Assembly (NCBI GenBank): GCA_036971475.1
Contig: JBAIZL010000058.1
Coordinates: 1,536,001 to 1,600,000, forward strand
Source: Prosapia bicincta
Taxonomy: Eukaryota; Arthropoda; Insecta; Hemiptera; Cercopidae
DNA: 64,000 nt
Direction of reading: 5' to 3'
Shown here: positions 1 through 11,719 of the stretch, in pieces
Position numbering within the stretch: position 1 is the first letter of the stretch
Layout: every line of letters begins with the position of its first letter
Notes under the pieces: generated by a model
Seen by the model: only the letters and a program-made list of their open reading frames with translations
What the model was told of the DNA's origin: nothing
Database searches by the model: none
Made by a program: the position numbers and the translations under genes

Positions 1-3000
1 GTTATAAAATATACTTCACAGCAAATAATGTATGGAAATTATAATTAAAATATACAAACTTCCGTATTATAGGTGAACGAATGACGCTCTGATATAACGT
101 TTAAGAAATATCTGGTACAAGATTAATGTACGATATAGGGTATGTTGTGTATATATCCTATACATGGATCTATCAGTGCACAAGGAGTTACAAACTATTG
201 CTACATTAATCAAAATTACAAAATACTGTATTAAATACAGCTGTGAATTTGTCCAGCTTTTTTCCACAACAGAAATCTGATCACCTTATCAGACAATTAT
301 TTGTGAGCCAAAGGATTTTAAAACAACAGCAAACGTGTTTAACAACCCATAGTTTCAGTTCGTGACAATTTAGCCAACTGTGGACGCCGAGCAAGTAAAA
401 AACGGAAAATTAAGACAATATAATTCAGAATTATTATTATAATAATATTAAAATTGAAATTAACACAAAACAATTTAAATTGAATAATTACTAAATTAAA
501 TTTACTGTAATTATAAAAAAATTTATTATTAACAATTTTCAACTTTAGGAGATAGTTGTTTCCTGACGCCGCACACCGCGCCGGTTTACCTTGAGCGTAA
601 CGAGAAAAAAGGCTTTTAACACCAGTTACATATTAGCCATACACAATGAAAACAAATGCATTAAAAGCACGATATTTTACCTGCTTTATACTTTGACAAT
701 CCTTTTTTTTTATTTGGTAAAATGGTGCACATGCTATTTTATGGTGTTTGGTGCACATTATGCATCTTCAACCAATCGATACTGACTGCAGTTATGTCTG
801 CTACTTGGAATTGCAAACTCTGGAAAATACTTATCATGCAATCAAATTTACTACTGAATGAATTTACTACTGGTAAATACTGTATTTATATACACAATAT
901 GTTTAAAATTTACAGTTTTTTAGGCGTGTCTAAATTTATTTTACGGCCAGAAGTAAAGCTGTAGGAATAGCTCGGCACGCTTAGAACAGTTTTCGTCAAA
1001 TTTCGGAAGATGAATGAAATGTCCCGAAGATTTCCGAAAGCCAACAGCTGATTTCATGCAACAGCTGTTTCTTCATTTAGAGGTTATGTTTAAATAATTT
1101 TAAATGAAATTCCCTGTATGCTAAAAATATCGATTTATTGGATTGATTTGACGAATAATTTCATACAGCTTTTTTCATTACACGTATTTTATATAACTGT
1201 ATTGTAAATAATTGTCTTAAAATGTATGATATTTATCAAATTACGTGTTAAACGTAAAACTAAATGTATTTAAAACAATTAATCTTGAAGATTGGAAAAG
1301 TACAGAATATCTATCTTCTGCTAAGAATAAAAGTGTAACATATATTATATCCCTAATAGGCCTATATGATATAAATTCGTATAAACTTCATTTATACAAT
1401 TGAAGGCGTCATAGTAATTTCAATTTAAACCATAAATATATTTATGTAATTTACCTTAATTACATATGATGTTAGCCTTATTTTTGTAACTTAATTTATT
1501 CTTTGGTTATGAGCGCTTGACACACAACTGTTTTTGTAAAGTAAAATTTGTTTTATTTGTGTTAAAAATAAATTTATTTTATTATTAATAGGTGGCAATA
1601 TAATATAATACAATATTAATAGGCGGTTTTTGTAAATATAATAACGCCGCTATGCCACTGTTATGGCTTAGCAGAAGCAGGATAGAATGGCTTTACATGA
1701 GACCCCGTATTCAAGGATGCTTATGTGACCAGCACTACGATTCTACCTTCTATCATTATGTTACGTTTGATGTTACTATTCGACTTCGATCAGCGGTCAT
1801 ATACTTGTAGAAGACCCACTCTCTGGTTTTTATCTTGAGACTTAGTCATTCACTCCTCTTGTTCCTTCAGCGCCACATGTCTCGACTTCGATCTAGTAGT
1901 ACTCATATTTGTAGACAAGGCTCTCCTTTAGGTCTCTATGTTGTCCTTTACTCACTCATGTTCTTCCCTTTAGATTCGCATTTAATATAAATATTAGAGA
2001 GCACTCGTAAAATTTGTTGTTCTAAAACAAAATTAGGAAAAACATTATTTTGAAATTTTATTTTATTAAGTTGACTTTTACTAGAGCATGGCTCAATTCT
2101 ATCTGTTCATTTGTTTCTAGTTATTAGTTTTTTCTACCCAATATGTAATAAAATTAGGAAAAATAGGGGTACATTGGTAGTATCGGGTTCTATTCATTAG
2201 AAAACATTTGTAATAAACTAAGAACAATTTTTAATTCTCAAAAATTAAACAAATATTCAATAGTTCCAAAATTGTTTGTTTCTTTGGAGGTTTCACATTT
2301 CCAGTACGTTGAATACATAGAAGCGGGAGGAGAAACGTGCTTACAGTCTGAAGAGTGGGCAACCTTGGGCGCGCGCGCGAATCCCCTTGACTCTTCCGCC
2401 ATTGTTTGTGCCAAGGCCTTGTGAATAGATACGTGGGATTGGCGTTTGTGTTTTCTGTCAACTTAGTGTTAACATGTCAAACCTTGAGTCTCCGTGTTGA
2501 AATTTATGATTTTGGTTATCCACTGGGACAAGTTTTCTTTTGTCACGAAAATCTGAAAATTACACTCTTCGTATAGTTGATACAATTCAATAAGTTCAAC
2601 TATATATGCCTAAGAAGCGCACCCATATTATATATAATAAAGTTAAAACTGAGTGTATTATACATCGTATACTCACTGCGATAAGTAGACGGAAAAATTA
2701 CTTTAAAGACATGTATTAAAAAATATTGGGGTTTTACTTAAACAGTTATTTATGTTTAACTTGTGATATTGTTGCGTGCTTGTGGCGAAATATCTGTGCA
2801 CAAGATTTGCTATGATCAGGGATTGTATTTTTGTAAAAAAAACTCGCTGTACATTACATAAGCATGTTTGTCCCTTATTATTATATTTGTTATAAAAAAT
2901 TCTATAATTTACCTTCATTATATTCTTCTACTTTATAGACAATTGGGTTTCCCTACCACGAGAGGTACTGTCATAACTAAAGATTATGTTTTACTCATCG

Positions 3001-4672
3001 TCACAAACTTAGAAGAGGAATCTACGGACTTGATCACTGACTCCACCTTGACCCTGACGATCAAGTCGACTTCGTGTCAGTGGTGGCGACTATTTCCGCC
3101 TCAACGATTGACCCAACTCCATGAATAATTACTTTCCCTGCGCTTCCTGGAACATTTCCTCTCTGTGTATTATATATACTACCAGAACTGCTATTTTTTT
3201 TTTTTTTTTTTTGTTATGAAATCATTGTCACAGTTTCATTTGGTGTTTAAAGGGCGATGTATTTTGGATAGAGTGTTTGACAGAGAATAGAATTCTATCC
3301 CATCAAATTCGGTGCTACCTGAAGACCAGAAAGGCGGAAAAAAGCATTGCTTTTAAAATACAAACATACTTGGTATAACACATTAAAAAAGAATGTGTTG
3401 CGAAATCATATTTATTCCTGAAGCTGTTATTGTTGAGAGAAATATTTATTCTATACATTGACTAAAATTCAAATTCGATTATTTGAAAACAAAAAACTTC
3501 TTACAGGTTTTATTATTATTTAAAAAAATAATTAAGGTATAAATAAATAAATAAATATATAGCGCCCCGTGGCGGCTTCGTCAGAATTTATTTAAAATTG
3601 TCACTTTATACGTTAGCTAGGGACTTGTAGGGGCAAATGCCCATATTAATATTGAAATAAATTTGAAACTTTTGTAGAGTGATTTTATTTTTTAATACAA
3701 ATTAATTTAATATAATTCAAATTTTTTTAACAAAATTTCCCCATATACTATATTTTTTTGAATGCGTTTTGAAATTTTTTTTTGAAGAATCGTATTTTTA
3801 ATATGTATTTTTAATTCACCTCAAGAGTTTACTGCACTTGGTGTAACATAAAGTTGACCATTTGTAAAAACAGATTTAGTCAATTGAAGCCTTTCTTATA
3901 GTTATTGAAAATGCAAGTCTTAAAAGAAATTGGTTCCTTTCCGTTTAAAATGCCATGTTAGCATCGGTTGATATTAATTTAATTATTGGTAAAATATGTT
4001 TCCTTTTCCAGGACCAGTGACAATTTCTAATTTAATACACTTGTCAAACATACCTAGTAAGATAAGACGTACTCCATTAACTAAATCTGATCCCAAGTTC
4101 ATATGTTTAATAACCTTTAATACTGTTGAAATATTTGTACTCAGCTGTTTTTAATATAATATTTGGACAGCTGTTTCACAGATGAAATATTTGAAAATCA
4201 TACTCAGCTGTTTTTCATTACAATGTATTTCTTATGGATATTTTTGGTAACTTAGAGTTCCATAAAACGCTATAAATGTTGTAAATCGAGAAACCCCTAT
4301 ATTTCCCCGCCCTCTCCTTCGGATCAATACTTTTAATTTGAGCAATCTTCCGGCTCTGTACGACCTTCCAAGCCCCCAAAATTTTCTTTCAAAATTGGCT
4401 TACGAAATTATATATGTGGATTTAATAAATTTAAAAACAACTAATAATTGGTAATGAATATGGATTGGGAATACAAAGTTATAATAGCGTATTATTTAAC
4501 AAAATATATAACAATATATACAGATGATTGAAGCAATCAAGTATAATATTTCAATGTTTCCAATTTTGCAATTTTTAGACTTTAAAATCAACACTTTTTG
4601 CAAAGCCCTTTCTTAGTGCACGACTATGCTATGAACAGAACATACTCTGAAAGTTTCAAGTCTCTACTTTTT
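1..4672. other. AT-rich spacer with no supported gene
   Basis: This stretch is AT-rich and holds only short chance ORFs with low-complexity Lys/Asn/Ile-rich translations. Near 1755-1975 there is an imperfect tandem duplication of about 125 bp: two segments both begin TCGACTTCGATC and share a CTTGT/TTGTAGA core followed by CACTC-rich sequence. A poly-T run sits at about 3190-3211. A GC-richer island at 2330-2460 contains a CG-alternating run. It could be a remnant of an exon or promoter, but nothing recognisable is encoded. Confidence 0.55.
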
Positions 4673-4723
4673 TATAGTTTCGACTCTACGTCGATTCTCA
4701 GCCAGTCACTCAGGACAACGATT

Positions 4724-4797
<74 letters not shown>

Positions 4798-4850
4798 AGA
4801 ATCATTGTCGTGAGTGACTGGCTGAGAATCGACGTAGAGTCGAAACTATA
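4673..4850. repeat. 55-bp inverted repeat flanking a (TA)n tract
   Basis: The left arm (4673-4727) and the right arm (4796-4850) are reverse complements over 55 bases with two mismatches. They enclose about 68 bp of pure (TA)n. The right arm continues directly into the Helitron-type tandem repeats at 4851-5530 and contains GAGTGACTGGCTGAG, which resembles the TGACTGACT-rich 5' ends of insect Helitrons. The structure may be two head-to-head element ends, or one palindromic end expanded by TA slippage. Confidence 0.8.
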
Positions 4851-5530
4851 TAGGTATGTTTGTGTGTATGTATGTATGTATGTTATAGACGCCTAAACCG
4901 CTAAACAGAAATTGATGAGATTTGGAGATTTTTTTTTAACATATTCCCAGGATGGTTCTGTGTAGTTTAGTGTAGATCCATCCACAGGGCTCCGCCTCAT
5001 AGGCTTAGGATGGTTCAAAAACTGACGTATTTATATATGTGTGTATGTATATGTCCTATGAACGCCTAAACCGTTGAATAGAAGTTAATGAAATTTGGAA
5101 GGATTGTTTAACATATTCCCAAGATGCATCGTGGTAATTTTGATGTAGATTCATTCAAATGGGCCAGCCCCAGAGGCAAAGGATGGTTCAAAAACCGATG
5201 TATATATATGTATGTGTCTTATGGACGCCTAAACCGCTGAACAGAAGTATATGAAATATGGAAAGATTTTATTTAACATATTCCCAGGACGATTCATGTG
5301 AAGTTTAATCCAGATCCACCCACAGGGCTCCGCCCCAGAGGCTTGGAGTTGTTCAAAAACCGATGTATGTATATATGTGTGTATGTAATGTCTTATGAAC
5401 GCTTAAACCGCTGAACTGAAGTTATTGAAATTTGGAAGGATTGTTTAACATTTTCATAGGATGGTTCGTGTGAGGTTTGATGTAAATCCATCCACAGGGC
5501 TCCTCCCCAGAAGCTTGGGATGGTTCAGTG
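4851..5530 (+). repeat. Four tandem ~175-bp units (Helitron-associated)
   Basis: Four diverged copies start near 4853, 5030, 5200 and 5375. Each has a TATGTATG-rich leader, then CGCCTAAACCGCTGAACAGA, ATGAAATTTGG, TTTAACATATTCCCAGGA, CCACAGGGCTCCGCC and GGATGGTTCA. No coding potential is seen. Such internal tandem units are common in non-autonomous Helitrons of insects. Confidence 0.75.
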
Positions 5531-5784
5531 TACTTTCCATAAGTCTAATGTTAAAATGTATATCTATACTAGCGTTACTAAAATTAATTTAAAAAATCTA
5601 TAAACATTATGTAAGAATAAAAATACATTATTAATTCTTTGAAACTGTTTATAATTGCTAAATGCTATGTACAATTATTGCTATCACACTTATTGATATT
5701 AAAAGAAGATTCGCCGATAATATTTTTGTGAAAATTGATTCAACCAAAGCTGTGAAACGGTACCAGAATAACCTGAAATAAACT

Positions 5785-6060
5785 GACACCCAACTTGATC
5801 CGGGCAGAAATCAGAGGGGGCAAGTTCAAAGGAGTTATGGTCTTAATTCCATGAATACCGATGATTTCATCAAATCTACCTATTGGTTTCAAAAGACTAC
5901 AATTTCTTTTGCGACTTGCATTCGCCTTAACCATAAATAAGGCACAAGGACAATCATAGACCATTGCTGGATTAAATTTGGAATATTCGGGCTTTTTACC
6001 ACTGATAATTATATCTTGTGTTGGGACACCTAAAATGTATATGTTTAAACACCTAATGAA
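5785..6060 (+). pseudogene. Helitron RepHel helicase C-terminal remnant
   Basis: The + strand reads as the end of a Pif1-type helicase. It has a GGKFKGVMVLIP segment, then a conserved block whose key residues are FKRLQF and LRLAFALTINKAQGQS (helicase motif region), then GLNLE. Two in-frame stops are visible, TGA at 5852-5854 and TAG at 5957-5959, and the conserved tail after GLNLE is lost. The protein would have unwound DNA during rolling-circle transposition; this copy cannot. Nothing of the Rep nuclease domain is left in the window. Confidence 0.8.
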
Positions 6061-6159
6061 ATAAAGAAAAACATTGTCCATCCTCTAGCATTGCAGTAAG
6101 TGAAATATAATTATTTAGATGACTGATTTGCTTTTCTTATTGCAAAAATTATAATTTCG

Positions 6160-6189
6160 GGCGCAGCAACGTGCGCCGGGTAACGCTAA
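6160..6189 (+). other. Putative Helitron 3' terminus
   Basis: A short GCGC...GCGC hairpin is followed by CGGGTAACGCTAA, and the next base is T. This fits the hairpin plus CTRR ending of Helitrons. A (TA)n tract begins immediately afterwards and may have grown from the AT insertion site. Confidence 0.55.
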
Positions 6190-6252
<63 letters not shown>

Positions 6253-6847
6253 TAGTTTTATTTATAATAAAAACGTATTATAATTAAAACTTTAAATTTA
6301 TATTTCCTGAAGCTTATGTGACCTTGTCATCAAAATGAGATTGAATAAAAACTTATTTTAGGGATTTTGTATATCTATTATTATTTATTACGAATTAGAA
6401 ATTATTGTTAGGTCAGGTAGGATGGGTTTAAGTTAGGTTACATTTTTGCGGTTGTACATCTAATGGTTCGTCAGAAATGTTTTGTTTGTATCACACACCC
6501 AATCATTGCTTCTGAAATATTAAACAATCTGAAGAATTTTCAAAATCATGGACGTTCAAGTTGGCAAAAAAAGTCAAATATATTTGCGTATGGAAGAGAA
6601 AATAATAGCCCAGGAAATAAAAGCGTATGGAAGAGTTACGCAGCCCAGTACAGTATAGACAGCCTGAAGAACAAGCACTGAGAGAATATGTTGCTAATGT
6701 AGGACGTCTCAATTGGATCGATTTAAGAGGGCAACCTAGATATTAGCAATCGGGAGCAACAACAGCAAAGGTCATTGAAAGAGATGTAACTTACCAAGTA
6801 TTTTAATGCAAGCTTATGCAGCACTTCCATTTCAATATATATATATA

Positions 6848-6902
<55 letters not shown>

Positions 6903-7990
6903 CCTATGTTATTTAAAATATAACTTTTCTTTGATGTTACATATTTAATTACCTTTTTATTACGTTCATAATTATAATTAACATAAATGTGTTATAACCT
7001 AAGTTATCTTAAAATATTACTTTAACACTCTTTTGTCTCACCTTCAGGTTTCTAATAATTTAACACCAATATCAATTTTAACATAACTTGCATTTATTCT
7101 TGACACTTAATTAATACACATTATACCCTATTTTCTTAATACTATTTGTGACAAGATTGATTCCTTAACTAATATTACAATTACAAAAAAAAAACAAAAA
7201 ACAAAAGGTAGACTCGTTAGGCTTAGGTTATTACAATAAAGTTTAATAATGACAGTGTTAATTTCTCTTTCTCTGGACGCGTTATTATGGATCTTTTTAT
7301 AAATTAGATCATGGTGAAAAAAACTAGATTATTATTTTATACCTAATAATTTAAAATTGTTCTGAATTTACTATTTATAAAGCTCTGTTGGCGAATTTGA
7401 ATGAAAAAAAAGAAAGTACTTATTGTTTGTTGATTCCTGGATCTTGTCTGTTGATACTGCTTCGATGCACTTTCACATAACTAACTTATTATTCCCAATT
7501 ATTTCTAAAATTATTTACGACGCACTTTCTTAAATTATGCAAATACCAAAATGTACATTTCCCTTAATTATATTAACAAATTTACCTCTTATTAACTTTA
7601 CTGACACTTGGTCCCCCCCAATACGTCTGCCCTCTTCTGAAGTTCCTCCAAGACTCCTCGGTCACTTTCTTTTCAACCACGCGTCATCTCTCCCCCCTTA
7701 CTTAATTTAGTTAATTAGGTTTTTCCCATAACCATCTACAAAGAGCTTCCCTTAACGGTACATTGTTATAACCCAGGTAATTTGGAAAGTCCTATCTTAA
7801 AATAGTTGAACCCTTCTTTTGTTAAAGATTCCCCAGCCCCTTTATGACTACACTCGAAATAGAACGATGGTCGTGTACTTTGTCCTTAATTTTAGGAACT
7901 ATTCTTGTCGATTTGGCTTAATATTTCTTCTGACTATTATTCTTTTTGGATATAAGTTGAATTTATTCTTTAGCCTCAACGTTATGTTAT
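6190..7990. other. AT-rich spacer with two (TA)n tracts
   Basis: (TA)n microsatellites lie at about 6190-6244 and 6835-6897. Between and after them is AT-rich sequence with a weak direct repeat (TTATAACCTAAGTTAT-type, near 6897, 6990 and 7766). A short + strand ORF of 72 codons (6463-6681) has no recognisable domain and I do not support it as a gene. Confidence 0.55.
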
Positions 7991-7996
7991 AATATA
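7991..7996. other. Left target-site duplication AATATA
   Basis: The six bases AATATA immediately precede the AGTAG terminus of the element and are repeated exactly after its right end (20853-20858). Six-bp target duplications are the hallmark of Polinton/Maverick integration by their retroviral-type integrase. The AT-rich setting makes a chance match somewhat easier, but its exact position next to both termini supports it. Confidence 0.85.
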
Positions 7997-8804
7997 AGTA
8001 GGTTATTGGGCCACTTGGGGACAAAAAGTGGTGGGGGAAGTAGGCCTATGACGTACTAACCTAAGGTTGGTAAATTGCATCTAACCTAACCTACCCCTAG
8101 GTGTAGCGGTGTTCTCAGCTACGTTCAGGACCTTCCCCGGGGGTAGCTCCGGGGGTAGAATCAGGGGTGGGGGGTAGTTATTCGAAAATTTTTGGAAAAA
8201 TGTGTGTTGACTGATAGGGTGAGTATAAAGTGTATTTTGGCTATATTTGGGGGTGGATTCACCAGGGGGTAGTTTTAAATAATATATGAAATTTCCAAAA
8301 ATCGATCGTTTGGATCAAATGACTAAACAACTGTATGGCGTATCGTTAGAGTATGTGCTGGATAGATGCGGGGGTGGGTTCACCTGGGGGCTAGTTTTAA
8401 ATAGAATATCAAATTACAAAAAAAATGATCGGTCCTTGGAGTCGTGCTCGAGGTAAAGCCACCTAGGCCTTAGGTGAAGCTACCCTGGAGCAAAGCTTCA
8501 GGTAAAGCCATCCCGAAGCCTGCCCTTAAGTAAAGCCACCCTCGAGAAATGCCTTAGGTAAATTCACACTAGAGTCAGGCCTTAAGTGGGGGGTTGATTT
8601 TAATAATATATCAGATTGCCCAAAAAATTATCGGTTAGATCAAATGACCAACGATCCAACTAAGCAACTGTCTTACGCTAAGTTTAACCGACCAACAATT
8701 ATACATAGAGTTCAAATAGTCAACAAACTGTGCGGGGAATCGACATATCACATTGCAGGGGCTCGGTAGGCTTACGCAACACAACGCAAACGGTCGCAGT
8801 AAGG
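7997..8804. repeat. Left terminal inverted repeat of the Polinton
   Basis: It pairs with 20039-20852 in inverted orientation, from the AGTAG terminus to CGGTCGCAGTAAGG at the inner edge, where similarity stops abruptly. Differences are scattered point changes and small indels. It contains G-rich runs around 8137-8175, an insect-telomere-like CTAACCTAACCT at 8081-8092, and diverged internal modules with a GGGGGTGG(G/A)TTCACC phrase followed by AGTTTTAAATA. There is no ORF of note. Confidence 0.95.
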
Positions 8805-9710
8805 TGTGTATGCATATATACTATGTAAAGCCAACATGCATGATGGCCCTATATAGTATGTTAAACAAATATGCATGTAAACCTACATAGATTTATATAC
8901 TATGTTAAGCCAATATGTATGATAGCCCACATACTATGTTAAACCAACATGCGTGTAAGCCTACATACATACTATGCTAAGCCGACATACATGAATCCCT
9001 ACATGGGCCTGCTATGTCGGTAAACCACTGGCCAAAGCCCTTATGACCTGAGCTTTAGACAATATCTCCATAAAGATAGCTACCGACGTACACTCTACCA
9101 CAATAGCTATTGGCTAACACATAGTATCCGATGCATAGCCTGACGATGTGTTAACACATAGTATCCGATAAGTAGCCTATATGACCTGAGCCTAGACAAT
9201 ATATAGATAGCTACCAACGCATACCAAAATAGTTATGTAGAGACTGCTATCCACCGACCAATGCCAATACGGTCTGAGCCAGCTCGAATGTCTCTAAAAA
9301 ACAAGATCGAAAACAATATAGCAACAACAAATAACTTATATACAATAACAATAATACAATTTAATGATTATTACACTTACCGTGCGACTTCAATCAAGCG
9401 CCTGCCCTCGATCTGAGATACCCCATTGACCTCTCAAGATGTCGCTACGCTTGCCTTCTGCAGTTTTCACGGGGTTAGGACCGCCAACTGAATCAGTGAA
9501 GCCGATTCAATGCCCGCATTACAAGCCGGGGCAAGCAGAAGGCTTACCCCTTGGGGAGTAGCCCCATCCATCGCTACACCCAAGTGACTACCACTCCATG
9601 ACAAAATGTAGTCTCCTGATAAATATTTTTTTATTTTTTGATTTTTATATTTTTTTGTATTTTCTATTTTTAAATTTTTTATTAAATATTTTAATCTGCT
9701 CCACACGTGA
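8805..9710. other. Non-coding region at the expected polB position
   Basis: This 0.9-kb stretch inside the element has no supported gene. From 8815 to about 9010 it consists of diverged repeats of an ACTATGTTAAGCCAACATGCATG-like phrase. From 9020 to 9245 there are two imperfect copies of a block that includes TATGACCTGAGC, TAGACAATAT and GATAGCTACC. The block 9380-9600 is GC-richer and unlike its surroundings. On the minus strand it ends in CACG/GTAAGTG, a good splice-donor match, at about 9376-9384. No PolB motif can be seen. Confidence 0.6.
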
Positions 9711-9883
9711 ATACACTCAGGTTTACGGAAGAATTAACTTCACGCCAGTGATCCAGACACACACACAGGTTTTCGGAAGAATTAACTCCGCGCCAGTGAC
9801 CCAGACACACACGCAGGTTTACGGAAGAATTAACTCCACGCCAGTGACCCAGACACACACACAGGTTTAACTCCACGCCAGTG

Positions 9884-9939
<56 letters not shown>

Positions 9940-10003
9940 TTACGGAAGAATTAACTCCACGCCAGTGACCCAGACACACAAGAATTATCTTCACGCAAGT
10001 GAC
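9711..10003. repeat. 48-bp minisatellite with a (CA)n tract
   Basis: Units of about 48 bp carry TTTACGGAAGAATTAACTCC, ACGCCAGTGACCCAGA and ACACACACACAGG. Three are regular (from about 9720), then a shortened one leads into a pure (CA)n run at 9887-9936, after which the unit resumes. The apparent ORFs on both strands come from the 48-bp period being a multiple of three. Confidence 0.9.
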
Positions 10004-10004
10004 A

Positions 10005-10451
10005 CTACGCTAGGAGCAGATCGTAGTAATATTTAGCACTGCGCAGTGCGCATCTACAATCTACATCATTATTATGCTGAGGTAATATACATTTATAGTA
10101 TTTACAAGAGAAATCTTGCTTCTCTTTGGGCAATTCACGTACATCAGTGTGAAACTGCCTTAGAAATCTAGCCTTCTCCAAACCCTTTGTGAATATGGTG
10201 TCAAACTGTGCAAACATCTTTCGCATTGTGTCTTCGTCAAAAGGTATGCTACCTTCGTACCAGCCGATACGGTGATAGCGCGACTGTAACCAACGAGCAG
10301 ACTTTTGCGCTGACTCGTTTAAATTGTGAAATCTGTAAGGCGGCTTGAAAATTGTAACACTGTGATAGTGTTCGGCAACCACAGCCAGTTCCTTGACAAT
10401 GTATTTACCCGCGTTGTCGGTGAAAGCATGAAACTCAACCACAGCGTGCAT
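10005..10451 (-). CDS. Conserved Polinton-type ORF of unknown function (148 aa)
   Basis: The ORF starts at an ATG and is intact. The N-terminus (VVEFHAF...IVKELAVV, residues 4-25) followed by a FKPPYRF segment (about 35-41) and a RWLQSRYH segment resembles, from memory, a protein recurring in arthropod Polintons. The opening acid-hydrophobic-KELA pattern is faintly like motif I of DEDD-type exonucleases, but I cannot place the remaining catalytic residues, so no enzyme function is assigned. The tail is Cys-rich (CKYYKC, CRCALRSAKYY). It is the last gene of the minus-strand block, next to the minisatellite that seems to replace the polymerase region. Confidence 0.65.
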   Translation of the reverse strand: MHAVVEFHAFTDNAGKYIVKELAVVAEHYHSVTIFKPPYRFHNLNESAQKSARWLQSRYHRIGWYEGSIPFDEDTMRKMFAQFDTIFTKGLEKARFLRQFHTDVRELPKEKQDFSCKYYKCILPQHNNDVDCRCALRSAKYYYDLLLA

Positions 10452-10530
10452 GTTTCAACCCGTCTAAGAGTACAAGCCACAACTCAGACTAAATGCACAC
10501 AAATCGGGTAATTTATCGCGTCGTCACAGA

Positions 10531-11719
10531 TTACGTAATCTTTTTAACAACACCCGATAACAGGTTATAGACAATATGCGAATCGTGAATAATCAAGCAG
10601 TAACCGGACGTATTAGGCGGAATATTGTCAGACGCCTCGATTTCAAGTCTCACATCTACAGGCCCTGATTTTATCGTATCGTTTTGTTTCGAACAATCGA
10701 TTACAAAAATCGGTGCTTTCCCTTTAAAGGTAGACAAGTCTAGACACGGTGCTGGTTCGCGTGAATAATAGGACTGTTGAAATCTAACGTACATGTCGTA
10801 CAAAATGGCGGTGTCGCCGAGAATATTATCGTAGGGAAAGTACTGAGAGTTGAGATACAACTTTAACATCCGTTACCTTGCAACCGTCAAACTCTGAAGC
10901 GTTAGCCTTAATCTTGTTTTTGCGATCGGTTTGTATAGCGAAAATTACTTAACGAGGTTTTTCCAGCCGCGAAGCGGTCTTTACAGTCCAGGTGAGTTGC
11001 TTCGTGGCAGGTAAACCGGGGTATTCTATTAGTTCCCATTTCCGGTGTGGCACGTGAACGGTGACATTGCGTTCAATCATCTTCAAAAGTTTTAATTTTA
11101 TCGGATCGGCTACGGAGACGTGTGGAACTCGCCAATAGATAGTATGTATTTTCAAATCAATATCTGTCGCATCTGCGCTAACTATTGCGTTAAAATTTGA
11201 GGATGAACGCAAAAGGACAAGCTTCTGTTTCACATTGACTACAATTCTATTGTAATCCTCGAAAACCCCATCAGCATACGCAAAGGTATAACCACGTTGA
11301 ACTCTTTGCAGTCGTTATCTGTTTTACCCACTCCTAGCCAACCGCAATTTCCGAGTTTATTTTTCTCGTTTTCGCGCAACGAAAGCAAGTTCTTGATGGT
11401 GGTCGTTATACCGACATTCCTGGTTCTGTCTATTTCGTTGCCTCCGACATCTGATATCGTCGAAAAGAAAAGCTATAGCGTTATTTACCAAAGACACTTC
11501 AGCGGTCACCTCTCCGTTTTTTGTAGCCTTCAACGTACCTCTTATATGCAGCGTGCTCTGAAAAGGAATCGTAATGACATCTTGCTGATGAATGGGGATA
11601 CGAATTTCATCGTTATTACCAAACGTAGCGGACGAGTACGGCCGATGAGTATGGTACTCCAGCACGTTCAGGGTGTTGTCGTACTCGGCGCTAGAGTCGA
11701 TTGCCAAAAGGTTCTCCAT
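10531..11719 (-). pseudogene. Major capsid protein (hexon-like, double jelly-roll), broken
   Basis: The ATG at 11719 opens a reading frame with the familiar Polinton capsid start: LEYHTHRPYSS, NNDEIRIPI, then LVNNAIAFLFDDIR (residues about 20-90). The C-terminal piece (10531-10869) contains SQYFPYDNI, YDMYVRFQQSYY and SGYCLIIHDS. The rest is split over frames. One shift lies near 11450 and another between about 11270 and 11233. There is an in-frame TAA at 10949-10951 and a further shift near 10860-10870. The whole span of about 397 codons is normal to slightly short for the family, so little is deleted. It would form the trimeric capsomer of the virion. No capsid can come from this copy. Confidence 0.85.

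Larger units (their letters stand above)
4796..6189 (+). mobile_element. Degenerate Helitron-like element
   Basis: Three parts in the same orientation suggest one decayed Helitron: a TGACTGGCTGAG-type 5' region, a tandem array of about 175-bp units carrying the phrase CGCCTAAACCGCTGAACAGA, and a RepHel helicase remnant. The apparent 3' end at 6189 has a short hairpin (GCGC-AGCAACGT-GCGC) about 10 bases before a terminal CTAA, which is followed by T. CTRR ends with a nearby hairpin and insertion between A and T are established for Helitrons. The 5' boundary is uncertain and the three parts could be separate insertions. Confidence 0.55.

Noticed and set aside
1..964. Short ORFs at 67-267, 339-542, 591-785 and 722-964
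   Set aside because: Low-complexity translations of AT-rich DNA without motifs.
2231..2461. First exon of a host gene on the minus strand
   Set aside because: GC-rich and open, but with no domain, no clear promoter and no downstream exon in the window.
4598..4798. 66-codon ORF ending in Tyr-Ile repeats
   Set aside because: Runs into the (TA)n microsatellite; no other support.
5740..6081. 113-codon minus-strand ORF
   Set aside because: The plus strand here reads as a Helitron helicase; the minus ORF is its shadow.
8081..8092. Interstitial telomere repeat
   Set aside because: Only about two TTAGG-type copies, and inside a transposon TIR; recorded as a minor finding only.
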